Part shown: positions 10,153 through 19,747 of the stretch, piece after piece
Numbering within the stretch: the stretch's first letter is position 1
Layout of the letters: every line of letters starts with the position of its first letter
Assembly: GCA_949825045.1 (NCBI GenBank)
Contig: OX463827.1
Coordinates: 6,346,501 to 6,410,500 of the forward strand
Direction of reading: 5' to 3'
Length of the DNA stretch: 64,000 bases
Source of the DNA: Argyresthia goedartella
Taxonomy: Eukaryota; Arthropoda; Insecta; Lepidoptera; Argyresthiidae
Made by a program: the position numbers and the translations under genes
Notes under the pieces: generated by a model
Seen by the model: the letters and a program-made list of their open reading frames with translations, nothing else
What the model was told of the DNA's origin: nothing
Database searches by the model: none

Positions 10153-10869
10153 TTCCAAATATTTATTTGAAAGCAGAAGATCAGGAAACTTCAAAATCAT
10201 TTTTATGCTCTCCCATCACATTTCCTCCCCTATCCAAAACTTCCTACATTGGCTAAAGGTTGCATTAATCGGTCGATTCTATTCACACGCCTCCCCTCTC
10301 ACTCGAGCAGGTCAGTTCAGCCGATTAGCATGATTGAGGCACAAACATCCAAACATCGCTACTTTCATTACATTTATAACATTAGTTGGATCTTTCTCCA
10401 TGCGTATGAGAATTAAATTTTTGACACCTACCTGCCTACTTGGTCCAATGTAGAGAAGATGCAACAAATGACGATTGCTAAGTATATGTAAATATCTACA
10501 GTAATAAAGACATTTGACTGATTGATCGCCTAACAATAAATGTTTTGAGTTATCGCTCGCCATGATTAACCAGCCGTTTGTATGTTGTGCTTGGTCAACA
10601 GGTGCGCGTATCACACCGTGCCTCTGACACTGATGGGCGTCACGTTTGCAGGCGTGACGAACGCTGCACTCCTGGCCCGGAAGAAGGATGACCAGCTCAA
10701 TTATTTCTTGGGTAATTTGCGACCATTGAGAACATTCCTCAAGGCAAATAATTATCGCTAAGCCTCGGCGCACACGGTCTACAAAACGTACCACTTGTGG
10801 TCGGTGGCCGCTACTTATTTACTTGCTTGCAGTGTCTTAACCTTTTGTTAAGGTTTTGAATTGTATTAC
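10153..10869. other. No supported gene; one dispersed-repeat piece
   Basis: A 160-codon open frame on minus (10794-10312) has no recognisable domain, and its end overlaps a dispersed repeat. That repeat, 10315-10395 (CAGCCGATTAGCATGATTGAGGCACAAAC), matches 37170-37260. The rest is unassigned. Confidence 0.5.
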
Positions 10870-11600
10870 CATGGCATAGTATATATATAAATAAATAAAT
10901 TATCTTATTCAACGTCAAAATTATACTTACTTATAACTACAAGTCAATTTTTTTTATATAAAAAAAAGACTACACCGTTTCGGAAGGTGGGCCTCGGGGT
11001 TAAGAAGAAACGGCAAGAAACTCCCCCATACCTTTTTTTTTTAAGTGACTTTACAACAGGTACTGGTTTCGGTCTAAGGAAATTCGCCGGCGAGTGATAG
11101 ACTTGATCCATCGCCCCTCGTCGAATTTCTGTGCGCTGAGATGGTATGGACCATGCAGTTTTGTCATCTAAGTATTCCTTAATACTATAATAGGACTTTC
11201 TTATCAGCTCATTTTTAACATAGTTTTTGAACCTCTTTTCAGGAAGGATCAATGATTCCTGTGGTATTTTATTGTAGAAGCGAATACAGTGCCCCATGAA
11301 TGATGTGCCTACTTTACTTAGTCTAAATAATGGTAGTGCTAACCTATTTTTATTTCTAGTGTTAATTGTATGGCTATCACCTACAATTTTAAATAAAGCT
11401 ATGTTTTTTCTTACATGCATGATATTTTCGTATATATATTGACAGGTAACCGTAAGTATATTAATTTCTTTGAATTTTTCTCTTAATGATTCTCTAGCAT
11501 CTAATTGATAAATCGCTAAAAGAAGTTATGGTGTACATCATATCTGTGGAAAAAATAAGGTTTAAATTCGCGATGCCTCATAACAAGGTCCAGGCGTCGT
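10870..11600 (-). mobile_element. Truncated non-LTR retrotransposon 3' end (jockey/CR1-like)
   Basis: Contains the C-terminal part of a LINE ORF2 (10944-11420) and the 3' tail AAATTATCTTATTCAACGTC with AAATA repeats near 10890. A second, shorter copy of the same 3' end lies directly beside it at 11625-11871, and a tail fragment is at 47885-47945. The 5' part, including the reverse transcriptase core, is absent. Confidence 0.8.
10944..11420 (-). pseudogene. LINE ORF2 C-terminal fragment
   Basis: About 158 codons. The block GTSFMGHCIRFYNKIPQE followed by FKNYVKNELIRKSYYSIKEY and ending in DDKTAW is the usual C-terminal signature of jockey/CR1-type ORF2 proteins. No catalytic reverse-transcriptase motif is present, because the copy is 5'-truncated. 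The initial Met is internal and not a true start. Confidence 0.8.
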
Positions 11601-11624
11601 GATTCAGTTTTTTTATATTGAATA

Positions 11625-11871
11625 TAAATAAATAAATTATCTTATTCAACGTCAAAATAATACTCACATATTACTTATATTTTATTTTTTTTAAATAAAA
11701 TAAGACTACACCGTTTCGAAAGGTGGGCTTTGGGGTTAAGAAGAAACGGCAAGAAACTCCCCTAAACCTTCTTTAAAAAAAAAAGATTTCACAACAGGTA
11801 CTAGTTTCGGTCTAAGGAAATTTGCCGGCGAGTTATAGACTTACTACATCGCCCCTCGTCGAATTTCTGTT
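11625..11871 (-). mobile_element. Second copy of the same LINE 3' end
   Basis: Closely repeats the 10880-11130 segment: AAATTATCTTATTCAACGTC, ACTACACCGTTTCGAAAGG, AAGAAACGGCAAGAAACTCCC and TCGCCCCTCGTCGAATTTCTGT. It stops at 11871, where unrelated sequence begins. Two adjacent copies suggest tandem duplication or repeat insertion. Confidence 0.8.
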
Positions 11872-12235
11872 GTGTGTTCGACTTCGCACGAGTTGACTGA
11901 AGCGAAGGGAGAAAGGGATGGATTAACCGCACGCGTGGCGTGTGTCAGCGTTTTCTGGCGCCACAAGAAGCGAGCAGCGGCGATTTATAGCGTGTGGCGG
12001 CCACCGGCGTTTACCATGTGCGGCGAGTCCACACAAAATGTATGAAGAGTATGAACTCAAAAAAACTCAAATCATTTATTGCAAGTAGGCAAAATAATGC
12101 ACTTTTACAAGTCAAACACTTACTTAAGTCTCAAATATATACTCTTATATACTAAAAATATAAGTCTTATATACATGGAAAAAATAAATCAAAAATGATC
12201 AACTAAACTAAGGAAGGAGTACATAACTTTATGGT
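11872..12235. other. Unassigned, locally GC-rich
   Basis: No open gene is recognised. 11880-12030 is GC-rich (CGCACGCGTGGCGTGTG and similar); the remainder is AT-rich. Confidence 0.4.
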
Positions 12236-12319
12236 TTTTGTTTGAAAAAGAAAATTTCCCCTTCAAGTGGTGATTCATGGCTGAATCTCGCACATGAAAA
12301 AGGAACTCCATGAACACTA
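12236..12319 (+). repeat. Dispersed repeat X, left part, split by the pogo insertion
   Basis: TCAAGTGGTGATTCATGGCTGAATCTCGCAC and the following bases match 36440-36480 and the reverse of 39310-39390. The repeat resumes at 14191. The pogo element lies exactly between the two parts. Confidence 0.8.
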
Positions 12320-12925
12320 GAGGAAGTGAAGCATATTTGGAATACTGCTGGCAATTCGGAATAGCAAGTTATTACAGATACCAGTAGCGCCATCTCCATT
12401 GTATGGATGTAAACTCTTAGCAGACATTGGCAGTTTACGATTAGGTTTTGACAGGGAGCCACCATAGTTCTAATATGGCGTCCAGATACCGACAAGTGCA
12501 AGCAGCGATATAAGAAAAAATAAGGTATGACATTGAACCTGTTTTTATTGGTGTAATCCTGTGTATTATTTTGTCACTGTTTAGCAGTGTTATCAGATAA
12601 CAATTAAATTGCGCAAATTAGGTGTGATTTTAATGATAGGCGTGTTTAGTAAACCACAAATTGAGGTTATGTCGAATCACGCCGTGTTGCTAATTTGGAA
12701 TACTTGGGGTGATGGTAATTTGGAATTCGGTATTCCAATTAATGTTCACCATTACTATTCCAAATTAATTTTTTACATCATCCGAGCTGAGCATGACGAA
12801 GAACTCCACTCATTATGCTTGACAAATTTTATTATCGGCCAAGTGTGAACTGATTCCCAAAAAAAAACATATTTTGTTTATTTTTCACTTTATCGAAAAA
12901 ATAAAAAAAAATACATAGAATTTCT

Positions 12926-13587
12926 ATGATCTATAAAATAAAAATATCAAAATCGCAAAAAAAAAAAATAAAAAAAAAACAAAAAAATTGTGTTTTTTTT
13001 CAATTTGTGCAAAAGTGCAAGAACCTGGAAAACCTTGAAAAACAAAAGACTAAACAAGAATTGGAAAACAGAAAAGATAAAGGAAAGGGCAAAAAGAGCA
13101 AGAACCTGGAAAAACTGGAAAGACAAAAGATTAAACAAGAATTTGAAAACAGAAAAGATAAAGGAAAGGGCAAAAAGGGCAAGAACATAAAAAAGAAGAA
13201 CATGAAACCTTTGAAAACAGAACAAACAAAGGAAAAGAAAACCAAAAAACGAAAGAAATAAAGAAGATAAAGGCAGATAATTTGAAAAAAGTAAAAGGAA
13301 AAAAGAGCAGGAAACAGGCACTCGCTGAAATAAATAATGATGACTCTGACAGCCTATCTTCAATTTCATATAATAGTCGCAACTCGGATACGTCTGGAGA
13401 AATCGAAGATTCTTTTGGTGTAAAACCTATGTGTAGTAGTGATGCAGAGTGTTTTTTCTGCAATGGTAAGTATAGCGAGGACAAGAGGGGGGAAACATGG
13501 GTGCAGTGTTTCATGTGTGACCTTTGGGTGCACTGTGAATGTGCTGGCTACGACACCGGCTCATACGTTTGTGATTATTGCAAATAA
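12926..13587 (+). pseudogene. Pogo/jerky-type transposase C-terminus: Lys-rich tail and PHD finger
   Basis: The first part (12926-13261) is a lysine-rich charged stretch containing two 81-bp repeats (motif EFENRKDKGKGKK). A frame change within A-rich sequence leads to the second part (open to the stop at 13587). This ends in a PHD-type zinc finger with paired Cys in ECFFCNGKY, WVQCFMCDLWVHCECAG and YVCDYC, a C4HC3 pattern. Many insect pogo/Tigger transposases end in such a basic tail plus PHD finger, which supports the assignment. The catalytic domain is absent, so the element cannot move itself. Sequencing error in the A-runs could account for the frame change. Confidence 0.7.
13018..13199 (+). 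repeat. Two 81-bp in-frame tandem repeats
   Basis: GCAAGAACCTGGAAAA recurs 81 bp apart (13018 and 13099) within the lysine-rich region. It encodes a 27-residue charged unit with the pattern NLEKLERQKIKQEFENRKDK, probably coiled-coil. Confidence 0.85.
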
Positions 13588-14190
13588 GTAATAAAAAAAC
13601 AAGTGAACTGATTAAACTAGTGTTTAGAATTATAATAAGAGAAGTTTAAAATAAAAGATTTGGTTTTGATGATTATTTCGGACTCCTCATTTTGCATAAG
13701 GTATCGTACAAATAAAATATAATTTTATATTAGTGAAGACAATTTGGAATATTCCGAATTTTAGAATGGTGAAGGTAAATGGGAATACCCAGTTCGTATA
13801 GTGCAGGTAATTTGGAATACCCAACAATAAGCAGGCAATGATTTGAGTTCATTTGTTTACATTATAAGATTTAGTTTTCAATAACTTATATTTTCTTCTA
13901 AGATAGTTTATTATCATGCCTCACATTTTTTAGCTAAGCATGGTGAATACAATTTGGAATACCACTATACCAAAATACCTGCACCACATCTCTAGACAAG
14001 GTTTCAGCTATTTTGTGTTCTGCTTGAAATTTTACCTACTGATGATGTTCAATTGTTTTTGATATTTTCAAGACCGATAAACAGGTCGTTTTTCTACCAT
14101 ATTAATGTTTTATCACGATTTTAGCCGTCATACAAAAGTTAGTAGAGCCAAAAAACAAAGTGGTATTCCAAATATGCTTCACTTCCTCTA

Positions 14191-14560
14191 CCAGTGCTTC
14201 GGAAATACGCCCCTCAGAGAAGATACTCGTAGCACCAAGAAACTCTACGGGGATGTAATTTTTTTCCATTTTCGTCATATATTTTTTTATTAGACGATGT
14301 ACTATATGAAAATTATCTAATCTAATGACAATATTTTAACATCGTATCCATAAGTGCCAATAAGATGTCTCAAAATAACAATCTAACAAAATAAATAAAT
14401 AAGAACAAAGACAAGCTGTAATGAACATAACTTATGAGAAACCAGACTGGACCAGTCCCCCCAAGCAGCACCCGTTCACGAGTATACTTGTGCACCAGCC
14501 ATCACCCCCCTCGCCATATTTGAGGGAGGAGAGCAACCAGCTACACAGAGCCGCCGTATA
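14191..14560 (+). repeat. Dispersed repeat X, right part
   Basis: Continues repeat X after the pogo insertion: CACCAAGAAACTCTACGGG, GATGTCTCAAAATAACAA and CCAGACTGGACCAGTCC. It matches 36485-36810 in the same orientation and 38395-38830 in reverse. Confidence 0.85.
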
Positions 14561-14743
14561 CAGAGTGGGGTTACTGGTTACAGTTCTTGAGGTGATGGAA
14601 CGTAACATCGCGAGGAGACCTTTACATCTTCATAGCCGCGAGGACCCTTCCACGCGAACTGAAGTATCAAATATCTGGCTAAATGTGAGCACAACTGTGC
14701 CTCTGCCTCCTCCACTAAATTAATCCGATTAATTAATCCAAAG

Positions 14744-14960
14744 GCGACCTCTGTGGCGCAGCGGTTGTGGCTCTGCATACCATGCGGGAGGTCCCGGGTT
14801 CGATCCCCGGCTGGGGATACGGAAAAAAAATACCCAGGTCCTGGATGTATTATTATGTGAGTGATGTCGCTGTTTCTGGTTCCCACGACACAGGGTATCC
14901 TAGCGTGGGGCCAGAAGCAGTGTGCCTGTGTATAAATGTTTATTTGCGTTTATGTTTAAT
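14744..14960 (+). mobile_element. tRNA-derived SINE (family A), best copy
   Basis: The head is tRNA-like, with an A-box region (CTGTGGCGCAGCGGTTGTGG) and B-box (GGTTCGATCCC). The body contains TTTCTGGTTCCCACGACAC and AGCGTGGGGCCAGAAGCAG, and the tail is ATAAATGTTTATTTGCGTTT. Its tail ends about 6 nt before the splice acceptor of the NDUFA11-like exon at 14966. Transcription would be by RNA polymerase III if active. Confidence 0.9.
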
Positions 14961-14965
14961 CGCAG

Positions 14966-17402
14966 GCGGGCTGGCCTGCGGGCCCATCCTAGCCTACTAC
15001 CTGAGGTCGGGCCACGCGTTGGTGGCCGGCGGCCTGTTCATGGGCGCGTGCGGCATGGTCAAGAAATACGCCATAGACACTGGCACCGCAATATTCCCTG
15101 TAATCCAGAGCCATAGGGGTATGGTCGACTCCTGGAGGAATGACTACACGTTGGTTCCGGACCCGAAACTCGGTAAGACTTAATAGACTTAAGATAATAC
15201 TAATAAGACTTATCTTTATCTTTATCTTTTAATATTTTATTGCACAAAAACAGAAGATACAGATACATCAAAATGGAAATTAGGTGTACAAAGGCGTGCT
15301 TATCTCTAAAAAGAGATTTCTTCCAGCAAACCTAATATGGAAATAATACATGAAATAACAGGTAGACCTATGTGCACAACATTGAAATATTAAAATAACT
15401 AAACTAATTACTAATATGTAGATAAATACATAATATCAAATACAAATAGACAAAATTATATAACATATACGTCAAAGCAATATACCAACAGAAGTCTGAC
15501 CTACATAACTTAATACCATAAACTTAATTAGTCGCTGGAATCTTTGGTCATTTGTCATTGTCTTTATACTGACGTGGCGTGACATCTGAAAGACGACGAT
15601 ATTGAATACATATATGTCGAAGTTAACTCGAGATTAGTGATATTTCGCTTGCCATCTTTCGCGTCTTTACAAATATACCTATAATAGTAGGGTAGGCCAA
15701 GAAGGGATATCGTGAGTCACTCGAGCGCCTTTAGTAACTCCCCCTTTAGTAACTCCACCGAATCTGAGCTTCCCATCTAGGTCCACGCCGTCAGGGCAAC
15801 AAAAAATAAGTCCATACAAGTGCGATATACTCGAGCGCGTCAGACTAAGATATGGGGAGTTAATGACATGCTGATAAGTGTACACTTCAATAAGTCTTGA
15901 TGATGTGAGAGAATCGCGACGGACTTTTTTATGAAATTTTGTGACCCACCCACTCCCTCATGTACGGGGGGACAGTCCTATAGAAGGAGAACATTATAAA
16001 AGAAAGAGTCCACCCCACCATCTGTTAATTATGGTAGAAGTTAGTTTTTTAAAGTTTCTTCAAATTGTCAACAGACGACTCTCTGCTGATATTCAGATAA
16101 TTAATTCAAGATTGTGTCGTTTTAACAAAGTGCGGATATATTTATCTAACTTAATAAACTACAATAAAAGTTTTCAGAGGGCTGACGCAATTTAAAATTG
16201 AGATTTTGTCATCACCCAAAAATAATCTTTATTATTTTTACTGGCAACAACGACATGTCACAATTTCACAAGAAAACAGTGTTGTCGATTTAGTTAGAAA
16301 ATTAAAACACTTGTTTTATTTTTATTAGAAGTACTACTAGTACTACTTTTATAAAGCATGCCATTTGACATGACATTCTTCCATTAATGAGCAGTAAGTG
16401 TGTTATTTTTCTGGTTGCAACTTCTTTGTTATATTTATGTGCATTGTGCAACAAAAAACACATTGAAATTTGCTAATTACTGGAAAATACTAACCTACCC
16501 ATCGAAAGAATTGAATGTACTTATATATATAGGTATACAGTATGAATATATGAATTAGTTTTAACTCTGAATACTAGATGCCGCTTCAACCTTGTCATGC
16601 ATAAAAGTCCCGAGAGAGGGCTCTCTTTTCCCTTATACTTATATTACTCTTTGGGTGCCGGGCTAGTGACCAAATTTGCTGTAGAAGTTATCAAGCTGTC
16701 GGCTACGGCTTCTGACAGCTTTACGACTACTACGACTACTTCCACCAAGGAGCGATAGTAGGTAACTTTAGACCTACAGCTAAACGTGTCATCCGAAACT
16801 TAATAAATATAAATATAAAAACCATTATTTCCATTATTTTGCAGAAGAGAAATGCGGCGACTATAAATGCGAGAAGAAGTGTTGGTAAATAAAATGAAAA
16901 TTATTATCAAAATAGTACTATAGTCTATCCAATATAACAGCCAACTTGACAGATGTAGATCTTAGCCTGTTAGTGAGGGGATATTGCTCATAAAAATCGA
17001 TTAATCAAAAGAATCGATACACCCTTTAAACATTTGTGAATCGGAAAGTTGTCTAACATTTTATTCTTGATTCTTTAGTTAACTACCCACTCAAACGTCC
17101 ACGGCACATCCGTGATTCCGGCGTGGCCCCACGGACTAGAAATGCACGCCATACTCCACCAGGCTGGCTCAGTGCGGGTTGGTGGAGGGGTTTCGGGCTA
17201 GTGGCCAACTCTGCTATAGAAGTTATCAGGCTGTCCTAGGGCCTCTGGCAGCTTTACCACTTCTACCACCAAGTAGCGATAGTAACCGAGACCGACAGCT
17301 AAACCTGTCATCCGAAACTTAATGAATATAAATATGAATTATTTCCATTATTTTGCAGAAGAGAAATGTGGCGACTATAAATGCAGGCAGCGGACTTGGT
17401 AA
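14966..17402 (+). CDS. NDUFA11 (complex I B14.7)-like gene, 3' exons with duplicated last exon
   Basis: Exon 14966-15172 follows CGCAG and ends CTCG before GTAAGA. It is open for 69 codons and encodes ALVAGGLFMGACGMVKK (membrane segment) then RNDYTLVPDP near its end. This resembles the C-terminal part of insect NDUFA11/B14.7, a Tim17/22/23-like inner-membrane subunit of respiratory complex I. The donor is phase 1, and two acceptors fit it. Last exon a (16845-16888) gives EEKCGDYKCEKKCW and stop. Last exon b (17359-17402) gives EEKCGDYKCRQRTW and stop. Both are 44 nt and follow the same ATTTTGCAG. The 5' exons are not recognised in the window. The exon's GC content is well above its surroundings, as expected for a real host exon. 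Paralogue or pseudogene status is open. Confidence 0.65.
15186..15480 (-). mobile_element. LINE 3' untranslated fragment in the NDUFA11-like intron
   Basis: TTTATTGCACAAAAACAG, GGCGTGCTTATCTC and GATTTCTTCCAGCAAACC match the 3' ends of the LINE copies at 19748 and 34030. It lies between the 207-nt exon and the duplicated last exons. Confidence 0.65.
15481..16600. other. Intron of the NDUFA11-like gene, no separate gene seen
   Basis: AT-rich. Short open frames on both strands lack recognisable domains. A 9-bp GTAGTACT-type cluster occurs near 16330. Confidence 0.5.
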
Positions 17403-17440
17403 ATAAAATGAAAATTATTATCAGAATAGTACTATTTTAC
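16600..17440 (+). repeat. Tandem duplication carrying the NDUFA11-like last exon
   Basis: 16640-16920 and 17190-17435 align over most of their length: GGGCTAGTG, GTAGAAGTTATCA, AGCTAAAC and TGTCATCCGAAACTTAAT, then the exon and the following AAATAAAATGAAAATTATTA. Part of each copy matches a dispersed repeat also seen at 53440-53600. Recombination between repeat copies may have produced the duplication. Confidence 0.85.
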
Positions 17441-17529
17441 TTAATTACGACCTTTTCCTAAATTTTATGCCGGGAGAGCTAGAATTGATAGGCACACAGA
17501 AAGTCTCATTTGATGAGCTTTCTCCTTTA

Positions 17530-17713
17530 TGTTAATTTAAACAAACATTTAGTTGTCGCTTCTGGCCCCCACACTAGGATACCGTGTCGTGGGAGCCAGA
17601 AACAGTACAGGCGTCCCACGCATATGAATGAACATCCAAGACCTGGGGTCGGTTTCGAACCCAGGACCTCTCGCGTGGGAGGTAACAACGCGCAACGCTA
17701 TAGAGGTCGATAA
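17530..17713 (-). mobile_element. tRNA-derived SINE (family A)
   Basis: Reverse complement contains CTATAGCGTTGCGCGTTG (degenerate A-box), GAGGTCCTGGGTTCGAAACC (B-box) and body GGTATCCTAGTGTGGGGGCCAGAAGC. Confidence 0.8.
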
Positions 17714-17899
17714 CTATGCGGTAGAAGAAAGAAACCGCCATTATGCGCACAGGCGGAGCTAGTGTCGATGGCCCAAGCTCGGAACGAATAGAATTCTGCA
17801 CTGAGAGCCGCCCTATCAACCCTCCAGAGGGGTGAAATGATGATGATGAATGGCTGGATGGAAATGCTTAAAAAATATGGAAGTGAAAACCATACGAAA

Positions 17900-18600
17900 A
17901 CTAAAAATCACAAAAGGTTGGGTTGTTGTTGTTTTTTATAAGATTTTTATTTTTAAGAAGAACTTTGTTGACGCAGTCTTTCAAACTCTGCGGGTACCTC
18001 CTTCAGGCTTCTTCGTCTTCCAAGCTGAACAGACCACGGCTTCGCAGGGAACGTTCCGCCTTCAGCTTTCCGCCCCTCAGCCGGGCGCCGCTCACCCACT
18101 CACGGGCTAAGCTGGTCGCGTCACGACATCAACGTATCGTCCTTGCGGTATACGAACCCAAACTGCCCTTAGGAGCACTGACAGGAATCAACGGGATGAG
18201 GAGAGGTGAAGGGAACGGGGGTACGGGGAATAGGCGAAGCGCCTACGGTCGAACCATCAGGGTCCGAACACCCGCAGGATGATGACGCATCATCAGTCAC
18301 ACAACCAAGCTGGTCGGTCAAGGAAGAAGCCAGAAGGAAGACCGATGGTAGAGCGTCGTCCCACCTATATATACTGCATGTGGGGAAAAACTTTGGTATC
18401 GCGATGTAGAACCGACAGGTTTTTGTCGGTTTACGTCCAAACTAGTCGACGTAGGAGCCCCTATTTTTGAAGGACGTCTTTTAAGGTGATTTTCAAGGGA
18501 TTATGAAGAATTCGGTGCTAGTTTCAGTTACAATTTTAAAGAAATTGAAGCTGTGTTTTCGGCACAAAGCTGCGTCGTGATTGGCCCATGGTTGTTAATC
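17900..18600 (-). other. GC-rich block, possible LINE 3' part
   Basis: GC-rich compared with surroundings, and ending on the minus strand in AACAACAACAACCC, which resembles a LINE tail. Minus-strand codons near 18080-18030 read LREWV-like and RSLRSRGLFSLEDEEA. I cannot name the family. The short hairpin AACCGACAGGTTTTTGTCGGTT lies at about 18411-18432. Confidence 0.35.
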
Positions 18601-19099
18601 AGCTCATTGTGTCGACGAGCCAGCGTCTCGCCATAATATTATGTGTAACCGGATATGGAACACAGATAAATACGTACATACACCGGGTAGAGTCGCAAAC
18701 TCCTCCTGTTAACACTTTCTGTAATTTGTCCGTTCCTATTTTGTGCGTCGTCATAGGAATAAGGACTACAATCGCTTGTACATTAGGGTAATTGACATGA
18801 CTGTATCAAGACCACCTTGAAGTTGAGTATACGCCAAAAATAATAAATATCGTCGCTTTGAATGACTCACTAACAGGGTGTACGATAAGTGCCAGGGCTG
18901 GGCACTTCATTCCTCCGTCACGGCGACTAAAGTTCCAGTACACATACATAAGTAGTCTTCAGCAGAACTAAGCCAACGAACTTAGCAGTAGCTCAGAATA
19001 TAGCACCCAAGGTTATGTTGTCCAGGATAGGAGAAGCTAGGTTAAGTAAGTACTAACAGCAACCAGCAATAGTTCTTAACTTAGCAATGTATGTGCCTG
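18600..19099. other. Unassigned intronic/intergenic sequence
   Basis: No exon, RNA or clear repeat recognised. Confidence 0.4.
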
Positions 19100-19330
19100 T
19101 ATGCAAATGTTTATGTTTATGTTTAACATAACATTTATATACAGACACAAACATCGCTTCTTGCCCCACACTAGGATATCCCGTGTAGTGGCAACCAGAA
19201 ACAGCGGATTCACACACACACAACTTCTAAGACTTGGGAATTTTAATATTATCTTTCTCCCAGCCAGGATTCGAACCCATAACCTCTCATTAGGTAGGCA
19301 TAGCCTCGAACCGCAATGCCATAACTCTGT
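19100..19330 (-). mobile_element. tRNA-derived SINE (family A), long copy
   Basis: Reverse complement carries GGTTATGGGTTCGAATCCTG (B-box), CCACTACACGGGATATCCTA and a tail of GTTTATGTTTATG type, repeated at 19110-19140. The A-box region is degenerate. Confidence 0.8.
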
Positions 19331-19559
19331 ACTTGTAACAGTGTAGAGGCTTACCTCTATCCAAAGTTTCCAGGTCAGTTTATAAAACTGCAGCCGAAAT
19401 AGCCATATTATCTTCTTCATTTGAGCCTTATAGCAGCGCCACCGTTTACCCCCAATAGCTACCATCTGCACCTTTATCCAGGTCTTGAGATGTCGTTATC
19501 CTTATCTAGTACTACAATCTATCAAGTCAGGTCAGGAGAGTCCAGGTAACGGTACCTAC

Positions 19560-19743
19560 CTCTCTCTCCACTTTCCAGGTCAACCAGCACAAAGACTGAT
19601 AATAGTGTCTTTCCCAGCTGCGTCTGCTTCTCCGCGTCTCCATCACGATGGCCGATGCTCCAGCTGTAGAGTATGTCGTCGACGCAGCGGTCCAGGATGG
19701 GGCACTGCCATACGTGACAGATGTGGCCGGTCAGCACCTGGAC
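19560..19743 (-). CDS. TYSND1-like gene, coding exon 3
   Basis: Acceptor CCCTAG, then GTCCAG; donor AGAG before GTAGGT, phase 1. In phase with exon 2 (26351-26186) it encodes 61 residues including HVWQCPILDRCVDDILYSW and LLSVFVLVDLESGE. The pattern of a CP(I/L)-containing helix followed by a short hydrophobic strand fits the central N-terminal region of the peroxisomal processing protease TYSND1. Base composition is much more GC-rich than the flanks. A LINE 3' end lies only about 5-15 bp upstream of the acceptor. Later exons with the trypsin-like domain were not found in the window. Confidence 0.6.
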
Positions 19744-19747
19744 CTAG

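Larger units (their letters stand above)
12320..14188 (+). mobile_element. pogo-type element with TA target duplication, internally deleted
   Basis: The terminal inverted repeat GAGGAAGTGAAGCATATTTG continues to GGAATAC (26 bp, perfect) at 12320-12345 and its reverse complement at 14163-14188. TA flanks both ends (12318-12319, 14189-14190). Motifs like AATTTGGAATACC recur inside at about 12341, 12697, 13741, 13811 and 13953, mostly toward the ends. Copies of such subterminal motifs are often transposase-binding sites. The DDE catalytic region is missing; only a C-terminal tail is present. An uninterrupted version of the target site exists near 36482 in another copy of repeat X. Confidence 0.92.

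Noticed and set aside
10312..10794. 160-codon ORF on minus as a gene
   Set aside because: No domain recognised, and its 3' part overlaps a dispersed repeat found at 37170-37260.
12947..13514. Phe/Leu-rich ORFs on minus
   Set aside because: Complement of the A-rich lysine tail; not real membrane proteins.
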